Assembly: GCA_025024175.1 (NCBI GenBank)
Contig: QCXZ01000064.1
Coordinates: 5,580,001-5,644,000 of the forward strand
From: Rhyzopertha dominica
Lineage: Eukaryota; Arthropoda; Insecta; Coleoptera; Bostrichidae
Length of the DNA: 64,000 bases
Reading direction: 5' to 3'
How positions within the stretch are numbered: position 1 is the stretch's first letter; every line of letters begins with the position of its first letter. The position numbers were made by a program, and so were the translations under genes. Below, in pieces: positions 33,898 through 45,841 of the stretch. The notes beneath the pieces were generated by a model. It worked only from the letters and a program-made list of their open reading frames with translations, searched no databases and was not told where the DNA came from.

Positions 33898-35356
33898 CAG
33901 GGTNGTTACAAAGTATGGAACTAGCAGGATATTTCAGGTTCTGTTCGGCCGATTTTCTGAAAATGTGCATTTTTCAACTCCGTGTCAGCTTTCGTTTCCG
34001 AGATATGGGCGCAAGGATATTTTCCTGATTTCAAAAATGTATTACACTTGTACAATTTATGGCTTCTGAGTTAAAAAAAGTGTGATAAACTTGGGTCTTG
34101 CAAAAAATATATATTCGTTATCGCTAAGTAAGAAAAAAACTCCAAGTGTCTCCATTTTCCTCGTGACTGGTGATAATTTTCATTCACTTTGTTATTTGTA
34201 ATCGCAATGCCTCAGTTAATAGAACATGATCGCGTCGAAATTCTGATGATGATTGGTTATGGAGATAGAAGGCAAAGTTATTCAAAAGTAGGTCCAAGAC
34301 GTCCAAAGGTTGCTACAAATGAGAAAAGTAGGTTGAATGTCCTTTTAGATGTGCAAGAGGATTCAAAGCGTTCCGTACAACAGCGTGCTCTTACTCACTA
34401 TATTAGCAGAAGATCTGTTCAGGAAATTTAAAAAAAAAAGAGAAGCTCATACATACAAAATTCATTTACTACAAGAACTGAGCGAAGATGATTTCGATCA
34501 TACGATAGAATTTTGCGAAACTGCTAGGAACATGATAGATAAAGGTAGAAACATTTTGAATTGGATTATGTTTTCTGTTGAAGCGACTTTTTATGTGAGT
34601 GTGAATAGACAGATATTGGATGGAACAAGTCCACACACAAAACCCTCAGAAAGTAATTGTCTGGTGTGGTATTATAGGTGATGCGGTCAAATATTTACAG
34701 CTCTTGTGCGAACACATTATACCAGAACTTATTCGTTTGTTCCCTAATCGTGAAAATGCTGCGCGTCCTTCTGAACAGATATGATTTCAGCAAAATGGTG
34801 CACCGCCCCATTTTGAGTCAATGTTCATGGATATTTGAATCCGATATTTCCAGACAGATGGATTTGTAGGCGGGGAGCGATAGAATACCCAGCACGTTCC
34901 CCTGATCTGACGCCGCTTGATTTTTTCGTATCGTATTTATGCTGATCGACCACATAATGCAGAAGATTTAAAAGGACGAATCGGGGCAGAAATTTAGAAC
35001 ATACCTCCAAATATGCTACAAAGAACANAGTTGCATTACTGCCAGGAAGTAAATGGGGAACATTTTGAGCATCATCTATAATGTAAATTTGAAAAAATAC
35101 TGTGTTTTTCACGGAATCATAATTTTTCACCAGTAAAGGAAAAATGGTAATATCTGGCCTTTTGTCCATCTGGCGACAAAAAATTGTTTTCATTTTTTCG
35201 TTCTTTGTCATGCTCAATTATTGTATTTACACTTTTCTCAACACAGAAGTAGTAAATTTTTGAAATCAGGATAAAATATCCTTTTCAATGATGTGCATTT
35301 TGACCTCCCTTCCCATTTAAAGAAATACAACTTGCGTCCATATCTCGGAAACGAGA
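33898..35356 (+). mobile_element. DD41D mariner copy C, right end truncated
   Basis: It starts after TA with CAGGGTNGTTACAAA at 33898; similarity ends abruptly in the right inverted terminus at about 35356 (CGGAAACGAGA), some 110 bp short of the expected end. Sequence on both sides contains similar short AT-rich motifs (ATTATTATG), so the copy may lie in a repeat. Confidence 0.8.
34207..35065 (+). pseudogene. DD41D transposase, copy C
   Basis: The ATG at 34207 is intact (MPQLIEHDRVEILMMIGYGD). About 110 bp of the helix-turn-helix region is deleted, compared with copy A, between RRQSYSKV and the GPRRPKV segment. Later frames (34349-34681) retain QELSEDDFDHTIEFCETAR and a FSVEATF box in which the first catalytic Asp is replaced. 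The second Asp motif is broken by a stop where copy A has TGGTTTCAG. It is non-functional. Confidence 0.75.
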
Positions 35357-36029
35357 AATATACTATTTTAGTGCATAAAATAACTGTAGAATTAAAATTA
35401 TTCATGTACACAATAATAATGCGACAAATTATTATTCTGCTGTTACATAAATAAAATGTATTAATATTATGACAAGATATAATAAGAATAATTAAATGTA
35501 TGCGTAGTCATAATGATAATTGAGCATATTGCCCATATTCTTCTATGCTATTTAAATTAATATTATGCTGTTACATGATATTAAAGAATTATTTTTATGC
35601 CGCAACATAAAAGTATTTGCTGCCAAAACTTCACTCCTTCGGATTACTACGCAAAATGAATGTACCTTGTTACAAGAAAAGTGTAAGATATTAAATAGCA
35701 AAACGGCGTGCCGCACATAGTAACGTTGAGTTATTTTTGATTTTTATGAGAGCACATGCAAAAACAAAATCGTAAAGTTGCAGTCGTCTTAATAGATTTG
35801 CATCAACTAACTCAAGCTCACGTTCTCTGCTTGCATGCCCCAGCACGGATTTATTTCATATTAGTTATAAGTTGGCACTAACACTATAGATACTGATGGG
35901 TAACGTATTAAGCTCTTAGAGCTACTGATAATGGAAAATTGTTTGTTTAATTCTTTGAAAATCCGTAAATTTATTCAGAGCGTCTAGAGTCTAGAATATG
36001 AGAGAAGTTGTAAAAAAATTTACTGTTAA
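35357..36029. other. AT-rich, no gene
   Basis: A stretch rich in ATTATTATG-like words, with the right arm of the 20-bp inverted repeat (35691-35710). Nothing coding. Confidence 0.4.
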
Positions 36030-36515
36030 ATGCTTATAGTATGTGATGTATAATATATATTTGTTTCAACATTCAACGAATCAAATATGACTCCAAGATC
36101 CCTAATTGACAATGCAACACCATTAAGTGCATAGTTATAATAAAGAGGTTGATGTTTTTTAGTACCAGTGAGGACATGACATTTAGTTACATTTAGTGTA
36201 AATCGATTTATTTCACACCATCGGCATCGGCATCGGCATCGTGCCAACTCAACAGCAGTGTCCTGCAAGTGGCCACAGTCAACAATAGAGCTAATTCGAA
36301 GACAGATCTTCAAATCGTCTGCGAAAAGAAGACTCGGGCTTTGCAGAACAGTAGGCAAATCACTGATGAAAAGAAGAACAAGTAAAGGACCTAAGTTAGA
36401 CCCTTGGGGTACTCCCGAAGTTGGACTGAAGTGTATGAGCGAACGCTTTGATATTCAATTAATTGTGTGATGTGTGCGATTCAACAAATATGACTTAAGG
36501 AGCTTGATCAGACAA
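36030..36515 (-). pseudogene. Jockey-like LINE reverse transcriptase fragment
   Basis: On the minus strand LIKLLKSYLLNRTHH leads to SGVPQGSNLGPLLVLLFISD and LLFADDLKICL, the RT palm motifs including F-A-D-D, then CEINRFTLNVTKCHVLTGTKK and LGVIFDS. A frame change near 36360 splits the two halves. A (CATCGG)n run at about 36219-36241 encodes an RCRCRC stretch unique to this copy. The family resembles the LINE pieces at 49.5 kb and 62.2 kb. Confidence 0.75.
36219..36241. repeat. (CATCGG)n microsatellite inside LINE relic
   Basis: Four tandem units of a hexamer expand the RT reading frame by Arg-Cys repeats. Confidence 0.8.
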
Positions 36516-37599
36516 TGGGGTCGTCCCACATTTTTTTATTTTACATTTAATATGTACATAAAAATTGAAGCACAAAGACATTTTTGCGATTCTTTCCGGT
36601 TCTTGTTAGCCGAGAAAAAAAAATGTCAAAGTATGGATTTTCAATATCCGTTTCAAATACCTCGATATTCCGCCACGGAGATGACGTAAAAGGTTCTCAA
36701 GGTGACGAAAGCGAGAAACGCCAATAATAGCCAGTGCTCTAGCGGCATTGCAAGTAATATTTGTTTACATTCTTTTGAGCTGGGTCGCGTTGCCAATGTG
36801 GGCAAATTTTCGCGATACCGTGAGGAAAGTGCTCGTAAACTGGCATTGAGACATTGTCAACTTACGGCGTATTTGTGAAAATAACTTAAATCATCTTTCA
36901 GTCAGTTTATTCTATAACGAACAATTCAATATAATAAACGCATTCACTGGCCTTTTGTTGAACAACGAAATCGAACCTGCTTTTGAAGCAATGCTTTTAT
37001 TATGAGGAATTAAACGACGCTTGACGTCTGATAATGTTTAAAGTTTGTATACTTACGTATGAGAACGATATGATAAATTTTTGAAACTGTCAGGACTGTC
37101 TCTGGCTGTCGTTAGGAAGAAAACGGTATTGTACCACCGACAACATCGCACGTTCGCACGTGCTGCATGTGTCCTATATGCATTTTTGTTTACATAGTTT
37201 GGTCAAACTTTCGAGTTTCGTATTTGTCAGATTAAGTAGTGGAGCAATCTGTTGTTTTTTTTTAATGTAAGGATGGCTTACGTTAAGAAGTGTTTTGATA
37301 AACAGTTACAGGTTATTCTTATGTTTACATTATAATATTGACGTTGATGGTTATACCGTCGCCCCTCTCTCTCACTCCCATTGCATTATTGTATTTCTCT
37401 GGCTATTTATAAAACTGACAACAGTGAGCACCTTGTTACCTAGGGAGCTGTAACAGTGCGCATGACGGAAATTAGGAACCTTTTGCGTAGTTGTTGGCGG
37501 ATTAAAGTTAATTGTTGGAACAGGGTAATTTTTCTACCACCGTTTGTTACGAGTTGAATTAATCTAAAAACAAAATAGTTGCACTAGTACATATTAATG
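36516..37599. other. no supported feature
   Basis: No ORF with a domain and no repeat match inside the window were found. Confidence 0.4.
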
Positions 37600-38340
37600 A
37601 TGTAAGCAATAAAAGGCATAGCTTAAAACTATCAAATTTTAATGCGCGGGACGATCCTATTGGATAACCTAAAACTATTATGTTTGTTTGAAAATCCATT
37701 GGGCATAAAGTGGTTTCATCAGAAAATAAAAAAAATAAAATCTCCATTATCTCACAAAACTGTACTTTTCTGTCACGATCATCTTCATTTAGCTGTTGTA
37801 AAAAGATTTTAATTCGTTCAGATTTAGTAAGTTTTCTCATGATTGAAAATTGACATCAAGTTTTTGTTATTAAATTAACCATTTAATTTACTGAATGGTA
37901 TTCGAAACTAGCACGAAAAAAGGAAAAACTAGGGGTCACTACCTTTTTCTTAAAATAACATGCTTTAATTATTTCTGGCATCTGACGAAACTGATTATTC
38001 CTTTTCTCTGAGGCAACATTAACTCCAAAATTTACAGCACACTTATTAAAGACGGGAGAAAAAGTCACTCCAGAACTGTTTCAGAAAAATTAAAAACAAC
38101 GAGCTCTCTTATTTGCTATCACTTTTCTCAAACATCGAAAGTTCGAACAAAACCACCTTTCTCGCCAGCAAACTAGCAGATGCGGTTTTTTCAACGTCTT
38201 CAAAAATTCCGTCGTGATCGTTCTCCTTAAGTTGTCACGACACCACTGGCATATGTCAATCAAAAGACCAGGTTTCAATAATTTCTGCCCGGTTATTCTC
38301 GTGCTTACGCTCACGATAACCAATTACCACCGGAGTGATC
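37600..38340 (-). pseudogene. decayed transposase related to the DD41D group
   Basis: The minus frame 37840-37559 reads KIFLQQLNEDDRDRKVQFCEI then FLFSDETTLCPMDFQTN. This lines up with QELSEDDFDRRIEFCETA and FSDEATFCLNGNVNRHN of the DD41D copies but is clearly divergent. Upstream at about 38320-38280 VIGYRERKHENNRAEII parallels the start region MIGYGDRKRTYSEVV. Many stops occur. It is a separate, older family of the same group. Confidence 0.55.
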
Positions 38341-39227
38341 GTGCCACGTTTGCCTTGCAACACTGTTGCATCCAGCAAGATTTGATGAATTAGCCCGCTG
38401 GGGAAACAATTTGTTTTGCTTTCACCCGACTATAAATACTTGCTGTTCGCACAGCGCGTCGCGCAACGAAATTAAAAATATAACAGGAGACGTCTATCAA
38501 AAAGCAACGGCAACTTCTATTCCCTACATATAGATTAAGGTGTTCTTCATTTTATAACTTTTTGATGGGTCTCTTGTTCTTTTTCGTTTGTGTAATTACA
38601 ATTCAAATTAAAAGTATTTGGGATCTCGCGGTTAGTATAACTGTTAAACTGTTACTGGTAATGAATGGGCAATATGGATTCTTCAAATATCTTTACGAAC
38701 ATTTTTTTGTTAGTTACTGGTCCAGTAAAAACTTATTCACACCATTCTCAAAAATCAAATGTTTGTGCATATAGTCCGAGCGCAAAACCCCAAAATAATG
38801 TGTTTTAATGACAGTATATACAACTTAAACATATACAAACAAATCTGAGTGGTTATTACGTAAACCGATCTGCTGAAAGAGAAATTCGAGATCATAGTTT
38901 TCGGAAATTGCGATTTGTACAATTTTTAAAACGTTTCATTTGTTTTCTCGGTAACAGTAGAAGCTAAAGAGCTGATTCTTTTCATAGATGAACATGTGAA
39001 AAAATTAATATACACATGGGACACAAATTTTGGTATAAAAAACTTAAGAAATTTACAAACCTCTAATATTACTACCCTTAATATTATGAGGTACAACCCC
39101 GTTTCGGGGGTGATATTTTAAAAGCGCTTTTCGAGTGACCACTTTCTTTTCTCTATTAAAATAATGAGTCAAATATGGGCATAATATTTTTTGTCGCTCT
39201 AAAAATGCTACTAAGAGGCGGTAATTA

Positions 39228-40090
39228 TAACATGTTATTAAAAAAATCAGATTTAATCTTGATGGTCCGGATGGTTTTTAATGTTATTGGCGAAACCTGA
39301 GTATATTTCAAAACGAAACTTTGGAGGTGGTACGTTAATGNTATGGGGTGGCTTTACTAAAGCAAGTGTTTTAACATTGGCTTACCCATCAACACGAATA
39401 AACAGTGAGGATTCATGTCAGTAGAGAGTCCAGGGGCGGATCCAGAGTAGGATTTTAGGGGGGAACTACATAATTTTGTACTTTATTTAAGAAATGTGTA
39501 AATGTAAACCATAGATTTATTTTTGATGCATATTTCAACATGTATTTCATAGTATCAAATCAGTACGCGGAAATACGCTTATTTTAAAATGAATCCTTAT
39601 AGGGTAAATGAAATTGATTAGCAACTCAAAGTCCTTTTCTTCGCAGAGCGTCATTTATGATGGAAATGCGGTAACTTATAAATTTAAACATTATCGATAA
39701 TTTTATTATTAAATGTTCAATTGTTGATTTTTTACGATTTTCGGTGTCTCATTGGAAAAAATGTATAACGTACAACTTTTGGCGGGGGGGACTCTCCCGC
39801 AGTCCCCCCCCCCCCCATGGATCCGCCCCTGAGAGAGTCGATGGCTTGGTTTACCAACCAAAGTGTCGAATTTTTAGAGTGCCCCTCTTGTTCACCTGAC
39901 ATGAACCCAATTGAAAACCTTTGGGGTATCTTAGTTCGGCGACTATATATGCGGATAACCGACAGTATGCCACCATAAACGAGCTCAAAAATTCAGCAGA
40001 AGAGGTTTGGGCCAATTTGGAACCAAGAAAATTAAATAATTTGGTTGGAAGCATTTTAGAATTATTGAGCTAACTAGGAAGAATGGAGGC
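39228..40090 (+). pseudogene. Tc1-like (DD34E) transposase relic, interrupted by a hAT MITE
   Basis: It begins in FNLDGPDGF (first catalytic Asp) at about 39252, continues GGTLMxWGGFT, and after the inserted element resumes HVSRESMAWFTNQSVEFLE, CPSCSPDMNPIENLWGILV with the final Glu in PIENLW and then a rearranged tail NELKNSAEEVWANL. The second Asp is missing in a small deletion before HVSRES. Removing the insertion 39431-39831 plus one target copy restores the frame HVSRES|MAW exactly. Confidence 0.8.
39431..39831. mobile_element. hAT-type MITE with 8-bp TSD
   Basis: It starts CAGGGGCGGATCCA and ends TGGATCCGCCCCTG, flanked by AGAGAGTC on both sides (39423-39430 and 39832-39839). It is 401 bp, with a C-run near its right end and no coding capacity. 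The host reading frame on both sides confirms the duplication. Confidence 0.92.
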
Positions 40091-40368
40091 CAAACCCAAT
40101 ATTAATTTACGAATGTTTTTTTGTTACTGTTACTGTTATTTTTTTACCTTACAACAATTTGTTTATGTTTTTTCACTGAAAATTAATATGAACCATCCTT
40201 TCCATTTGTCCCTCTGATGCATCGACAAATTATGAAAAACAAGTATAGTTGTCCGCGATGAAAAATTTCCTTTATCTAAATATGTCGCTCATGCATATAT
40301 TATTTTTTGCTTTTAAATATTGCAATGTTTCATGTTTAAAAATAGCACAAATCCTAATTTCCTATAAT
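40091..40368. other. no supported feature
   Basis: AT-rich flank of the ISL2EU-like copy 2. Confidence 0.4.
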
Positions 40369-40691
40369 TGGGTATTATCACTTTTTTTGAAAATTACGTA
40401 AAATGAATCTTGAAGTGCATATATATCGTACGCCATGTTAAAAAAACAAAAAAAAATATTTGTAGGTAGAGAATTTCAGGTCTGAAGTTCAAATCGTAGG
40501 AGTCACCGCCAAAACGCTTCTATCCAAGGTTAATCAACTCGTGACGTCAAGTGTCATGTAAACATTACCGGGGAGCGTGCTGTTTAATGGTGTAGTATCT
40601 GTCTTGTATTGGAAAAGCTTTTGTGTGGTGTTTATTAAAAGGATGGTGTAAGAGGTCGCACCAAAAAGTGATTTGTGTAGTTTTACAAGCA

Positions 40692-40892
40692 TCTATTATG
40701 TATGGACAACAAAACAAGTGTTGTTTTGTACACGGTTATAAAAGCACTTCACTCAGTACAGCTAACAAAATTTTTGTAACCGTTCCTCGAGATTATCAAC
40801 GTATGAAAAAGTTGTTTAAGGCCCCTAGACGTAATATGCCGAAATCGCAAAGTTTGTTTTTCTGTTGTGAAGATCATCTTAATTTTATTTTA
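40692..40892 (+). pseudogene. THAP-domain exon, ISL2EU-like copy 2
   Basis: The frame from 40623 includes MYGQQNKCCFVHGYKSTS, NKIFVTVPRDYQRMKKLF, RRNMPKSQSLFFCCEDHL: the same THAP module as copy 1 with a few substitutions (K/N, A/N, M/K). It then reads into AT-rich intron DNA. The catalytic domain is absent. Conservation of the zinc ligands in both copies shows that little decay happened after amplification. Confidence 0.75.
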
Positions 40893-41238
40893 TTTATTTA
40901 TTATTCTTTTTGGGGTTATAAGTGTTTACCATTCAGTTTCCATTTTGTTATAGCTTGAAGAGGACATGAAAAGTTATATGCGTTTTAAGTTGATAGAGGG
41001 AAATGTTATAATAAAGAACGACGTTGTTCCCCATATATTCGACTGTTATCCAGACCGGAAATGAGCCGCAAGAGCCGCGAAAATAAATGGCAATTTATAT
41101 TTATTCTGACCTCTAAAATAAATGTCAAGTTTAGGGTACATTTTGGATTCTTACATTTTTATGTTTACAAATAGTATATTTCCAACAACCCACTGTGATC
41201 AAATTATCAATGCTACGTTAATTTGATAACAAGTTCAC

Positions 41239-41334
41239 TTATGCTGTTGCTTTTACGTTCCTCATCTCTGCCGCGTTTAACCGCTCGTCGCTGTACACAA
41301 ATTCCATAACAATAAACATTCCTTCAGTAGTCAT
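41239..41334 (-). CDS. conserved 31-residue first exon, SWIM/YqaJ-type, copy 2
   Basis: It reads MTTEGMFIVMEFV, YSDERLNAAEMRNVKATA and a stop, differing from copy 1 by only three residues (S/T, F/L, S/N). It faces the THAP exon of the same element. Confidence 0.5.
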   Translation of the reverse strand: MTTEGMFIVMEFVYSDERLNAAEMRNVKATA

Positions 41335-41663
41335 AACTCATAAGTATTTAATTTTTTCTCGGCGTATTTTAATTCGCTTCTCACAAAATGAACGCAAACA
41401 ACAAACTGATAAATTGACGGGCTGAGGCTGACGCCTGACGCGCTGACCCTAGATGTAAACAAGCGGCCATTTACAAGACACCTGACGTCACGGCCAGTAT
41501 GTTCGCGTTTTGGCGGTCCCTTTAAATATTCACATTTTTAATATTAAAAATACACCTTACGATCCATTTTTTCGAATTTATAAGCTGTCACAGCTGTTTT
41601 GTGGATTAGATGCTACCTATTAATATGCAATTTAATAAAATTTAAATACATGGCAAATACCCA

Positions 41664-42354
41664 ATTATGGAAATTCGACATTTTTGGAATTTCGGATCTC
41701 ATCTCGACCACAAAATTCGAATTCAATAGATCATTTTACATAATAACCGCATAAAATTTGTTTGCATGTCTTTAAGTTGTATAAGGGGTATTGAATTGAG
41801 ATAGCTTGCGTTCCGACTAGTAAGATCTTTTTAAATAGTTGGACAAGACATCAATCGTTGAATGTCCTACAAGATAAATAAGTAAAATATTTAACTGATT
41901 GACTATCAAAGGGATTTTAGGAAACGGTTCTAGTATGTTTGCACCTCTTAGTAGGTAAGTACTAGTATCAACAAGTACAAGTACCTACAAGTTCACTACT
42001 ATATAAATATGAAAACGATGTTTTAAAGTAAACGAAAACTGATAGTTGACCACAGAACCTGGAATCTGTTATATCTGCGAAATTGTGTTAGAAATTAGCA
42101 GGCTGAAGTGGTTCATTATTTGCAAATAATTCAAAATTAAATAAAACTTTGACCAACTCATACTAAATTTTCGCATTTGTTTACTACCGTAATTGCGAAT
42201 GTTGTAATCGGGCGGTGGGTAAAAATATGATACGAAAATTTCCAACGAAGATTGAAAAGCATTTAAATGATGTGTCTTCTTATACCAGTCATCCTTTTGA
42301 AAATTTGGAAATATCGGTAGTCTGAGTACAGGTAGGTATTATCAAACTCATTTT
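41664..42354. other. no supported feature
   Basis: AT-rich, no ORF of note and no match to other parts of the window. Confidence 0.4.
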
Positions 42355-43038
42355 ACTTCCACACCCAACGGATGGGAAGTATTGTATCGTGAAAAAAATT
42401 TTGAAAATTTTTTATTTGCTCATTCGCTTTAAAATGGCCGAAAACGCAAAAGAACAAAATTTGAGCAAAAAAAATTCTTGTCTGTGTGTCTGGTTTTGTT
42501 TGTGGACATGACAACTTTCGAAAGACTTAATATATGAACTACCCAAAGCGACCTATTGTTTGTAGGGTAAGTAGGATATAGGGAAGGGGGCAAAATTAGG
42601 GGGTAACTACTCTTTTTGCAAATATTAATTTTTTGTCGTTTTAGTATGTGATTATTAGTATAACTGCGAGTATTATTCGTTCTTATAAATTCGGTGCAGC
42701 AAATTATTTAGAAGACATTAGCAAGAAAACGTCACTTAAAGAAAACGGTTTTTCCTAAATATTTCCGAATATATTAAATGTATTCAAAAATTGGAAAACC
42801 GTCAGATAGGAAATAAAATTTCTCACAAAATCTTGTAATTTTTTTTTGTTAAGTTAATAAGTTTCGAGTCATTTGATAAAAACGGATTTTAAAATTTATA
42901 TATTTTTGCTAGTATCACGAGAACTGTTTGTCTTAGAAAAAATGTGTAGAGAGAAAAAAATGCTCAAAACCTGATTACTAATCGTATAGAATAAGAAATA
43001 AAAACGTAAATGTCATTTTGACAATTGGATGTGGAAGT
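42355..43038 (+). repeat. dispersed non-autonomous DNA element, most complete copy
   Basis: It begins ACTTCCACACCCAA and ends TTGGATGTGGAAGT, an imperfect 14-bp inverted terminus. The left third is repeated inverted at 27856-28095 and the right two thirds directly at 15518-16165. No protein coding is evident. The target duplication is uncertain. Confidence 0.7.
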
Positions 43039-44137
43039 ATTGATTCAATTTGCAGCGGTTTTTAATAATTTTTTAATCCAATCTATTATTAACTTTATGG
43101 CATTGGTCCAGAAATAGCAGCTTTCAAAAATGATGTTACGCAAGAGGACCAAACAAGCAATTTCAAGAGAAATTGTATAAATTGTATCACCTTTTAGAAG
43201 TTCTCTAAATTACAGCTTAGATGAAAAAATGATGTACCTACAAAAGAAAAGAAAAAAACTGGAAAAATATTCGTGGTCATTTTAGAATGCCTTCCAGTTG
43301 AAGAGTCGATCACGAAATTCTATATCCTTCGCGACAGAATTTTTGAATGCTTCAATCAAAAACAAATCAAGATAAAAAAAACACAAAGTATCCCATTAGG
43401 ACTATAGTCACACCTTAGCTGCTTCTTCTCCAAAACATACAGTAGCTGCTATGCAATTTTTCGCAGATAACTGTATTCAAATCATTAACGAACCAATTCC
43501 GCAACGGAACAATACAACCAGGACCAAGTATTTTATTTAGACAAGAAGTTTACGGATACACGATAGCATGACCGCTGTACCCGGTAGCGAATACCTGTTA
43601 TGCACTGTTTGTTATATGACTAATGACTATGCTAAACCATACGCTGCTCCACTGCGAGAAACGACACGAGACCATCCAGAGCTTTTCAAGTAAAACACAA
43701 ACCAAGGCGATGCAGGTGGTGCACACCAATAATTTAACGGAAAGCTGCATCAAACCAACCCTGATGAATAGCCAGCAGCAGCATGCTGAAATTATGCCAC
43801 CCATATCCGCCAGTAATGCTGGTGCACTCTCGTTCTTCTTGTTGCTACAAGATAACAACACGCATTGCCTTATTTACTCGACCACGCTGTTCGTACAGAC
43901 AACTTGAATGAAATCATAAAATACTATACCAAGAACCAGACGAGGACTTCCGTTCTGCATCTTATGTGGTTGCAAAAAGCGTTACCAGTGGCGTACCACC
44001 GACAACTACGGAATCGAGTTTTTTAATGCTGTCTACGGTATGTGGAAAAATGTTGGTACTGTCAAATTTCAACTCACTTAAATATACAGCTGTCTCCAAA
44101 AATACTACCAAATGCCTGAGGCATAACTTTACAAATT
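43039..44137 (+). other. unassigned; coding-like stretch at about 43570-44040
   Basis: A GC-richer region reads in pieces, with frameshifts, as YAKPYAAPLRETTRDHPELF, AMQVVHTNNLTESCIKPTL, MPPISASNAGALSFF, HAVRTDNLNEIIKYYTKNQ and LHLMWLQKALPVAY. The composition looks protein-derived and the pieces run on the plus strand in order, but I do not recognise the family. It may be a remnant of a larger mobile element or of a host gene. Confidence 0.35.
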
Positions 44138-44163
44138 TAATGTTAAATTTAGCACTACGTATA

Positions 44164-45841
44164 GAGGACGTTAGTTACGCCCTGTTATTTACTTAACTAA
44201 ATTACAGCATATCTTTTTTGCCTAACGAGTTATGGCTAGAAAATCTAAAAGGCAGTTCCATTTTCAATAAAAAATGCACTCTTGTTTATTTCATGTAAGT
44301 CTAATAGTTTTTGAGTTATTTGCATTTTAAACATTCAGTGTAAAGACTCCTAATCCACCATTACTTTGACTTTTTTTCAAGCAGGCTTGTATCAGCACTT
44401 ATAAATTTTTCGTGTAAAGAAATATTTCACAATTTTATTGTCACTAATTAAGAGTGTTTATTGTATTTTTCTAATTTACTTAGGATTATTTATAGTAAAA
44501 ATTCTAAAATAAGAAAATGCTACGACATAATGAATTTTCTAAAAGTAAAATGCGTGATATGATTTGTGTTTTTGCTCAGTCAAATTATAGTGGACTTGGT
44601 GCAGACAGAAGGTACTTGGAATTATACCCAAATCAAAGACAACCCAATCACAAACTGTTCAGACGTATTTACATCCGCTTAGGCGAAACAGGGTGTTTTC
44701 GCCCTAAAAGCTTAAATGGTGTTAGAAAAACTATCAACGTCGATGATGAAGACGAGGTTTTAGTTCGTATTTCGGAAAATCCAGATATCAGTACTCGTCG
44801 GTTAAGTGCGGCAACAGGAATAAGCCAACCGTCTATCTGGAGAACTTTAAAGAAAGATAATCTCCATCCTTATCACTATATACTCCTGTCCAAAATTTGT
44901 TACCTCAAGATTTACCAGTTCGCCTATAGTTTGCTCAATTTGTCCTAGGTAAACAACCAAAAACCATGGTTTTCTTAATAACCTCCTTTTCACCGATGAG
45001 GCGACGTTTACTAGCCGAGTTGTTTTTAATTGGAAAACAATCATTTGTGGGACATGCTCTAAAAGAACATTTTCAGCATAAATTGAAGGTAAATATTTGG
45101 TGTGGTGTGATACCTGGTTTTTTATTGGTGCTTATGAACTTCCTCCTAATCTGAATGGGACCCACTATTTAAACTTCCTTGAACAAAATTTAAACACACT
45201 ACTAGCCATAAGGCAGTGCATGTCGTTTATGCAAAACGGGGCACTGCCACATTTTTTGTGCCAGTACGCCAATACCTGAATGAACATTTTCCTCACCAGT
45301 GGATTGGGCGTAGTAGTAAATTTGTTTCCCCACCCAGAAGTCCAGATTTCAACCCTCTAGACTTCTCAATATGGTCAAAAATGAAGGACATGGTTTACAA
45401 AGAAACAATTAATTCCATCGAAGAATTACTACAGAAAATTCGAGAAGCTGCTAATATTATTTTTTTTTAAATGGCATTTAATATTCAAAGATCTTTAAGG
45501 ATACGCCTTAAAAAGTGTATTGAAGTGGAAGGCGGTCCTTTTGAGCATTTACTTTGAAGTTCTCTTTTATTATTGTTACTGATTGTTATTTGTTGCCTTT
45601 ACTGTTGTTACCCGTTGGTAGTAATTTAAAAGAATAAATTCATTTTACAACAAACAAAATTCATTAAATGTTTAAAATGCAAATAACTCAAAAACTGATA
45701 GAGTTACATGAAATAAACAAGAGTGCCTTTTTATTGAAAATGGAACTGCCTTTTAGATTTTCTAGTCATTTTAGCCATAACTCGTTAGGCAAAAAAGATA
45801 TGTTATAAATACTTTGGTAACAGGGTGTAACTAACGCCCTG
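44164..45841 (+). mobile_element. second DD41D-type element with about 200-bp inverted termini
   Basis: The right end reads CAGGGCGTTAGTTACACCCTG inverted; the left end is the same with substitutions (GAGGACGTTAG). TA flanks both ends. The inverted match continues about 200 bp inward and also about 25 bp outward past the TA (TTAATGTTAAATTTAGCACTA), so the true ends or the target may be palindromic. Confidence 0.75.
44517..45470 (+). pseudogene. DD41D transposase with DUF4817-like helix-turn-helix
   Basis: The first frame (44517-44948) starts MLRHNEFSKSKMRDMICVFA with the YLELYPNQRQPNHKLFRRIY helix-turn-helix and SARLSAATGISQPSIWRTL-like second helix (RRLSAATGISQPSIW). After stops, frames at 44966-45470 give KVNIWCGVI, NGTHYLNFLEQNL, MQNGALPHFL, HQWIGRSS and SPDFNPLDFSIW. 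The second catalytic Asp of the usual QDGA is Asn here (QNGA), and the spacing to the last Asp is again 41 residues. It is disabled by several frameshifts. Confidence 0.75.

Larger units (their letters stand above)
33063..35710. repeat. 20-bp perfect inverted repeat flanking DD41D copy C
   Basis: CACGCCGTTTTGCTATTTAA at 33063-33082 is the exact reverse complement of 35691-35710. The 2.6 kb between contains a LINE 3' end and DD41D copy C. CAC...GTG ends recall Transib-like termini, but no 5-bp target duplication is seen. It may be the ends of an older DNA element that later received insertions. Confidence 0.6.
40369..41663. mobile_element. ISL2EU-like element copy 2, inverted relative to copy 1
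   Basis: The ends TGGGTATT...AAATACCCA are flanked by AT (40367-40368 and 41664-41665). It is 1295 bp against 1294 bp for copy 1, highly similar throughout in reverse orientation, with only scattered substitutions and small indels. The subterminal TGACGTCA-containing repeats are preserved. Confidence 0.78.

Noticed and set aside
36219..36241. CRISPR-like or regulatory tandem repeat
   Set aside because: It is a simple hexamer run inside a LINE coding relic.
43598..43861. Minus-strand ORF with Leu/Cys-rich, signal-like stretch (possible follistatin signal-peptide exon)
   Set aside because: The hydrophobic segment is antisense to a better plus-strand reading, there is no phase-1 donor at its end, and the Cys-rich stretch is not signal-peptide-like.
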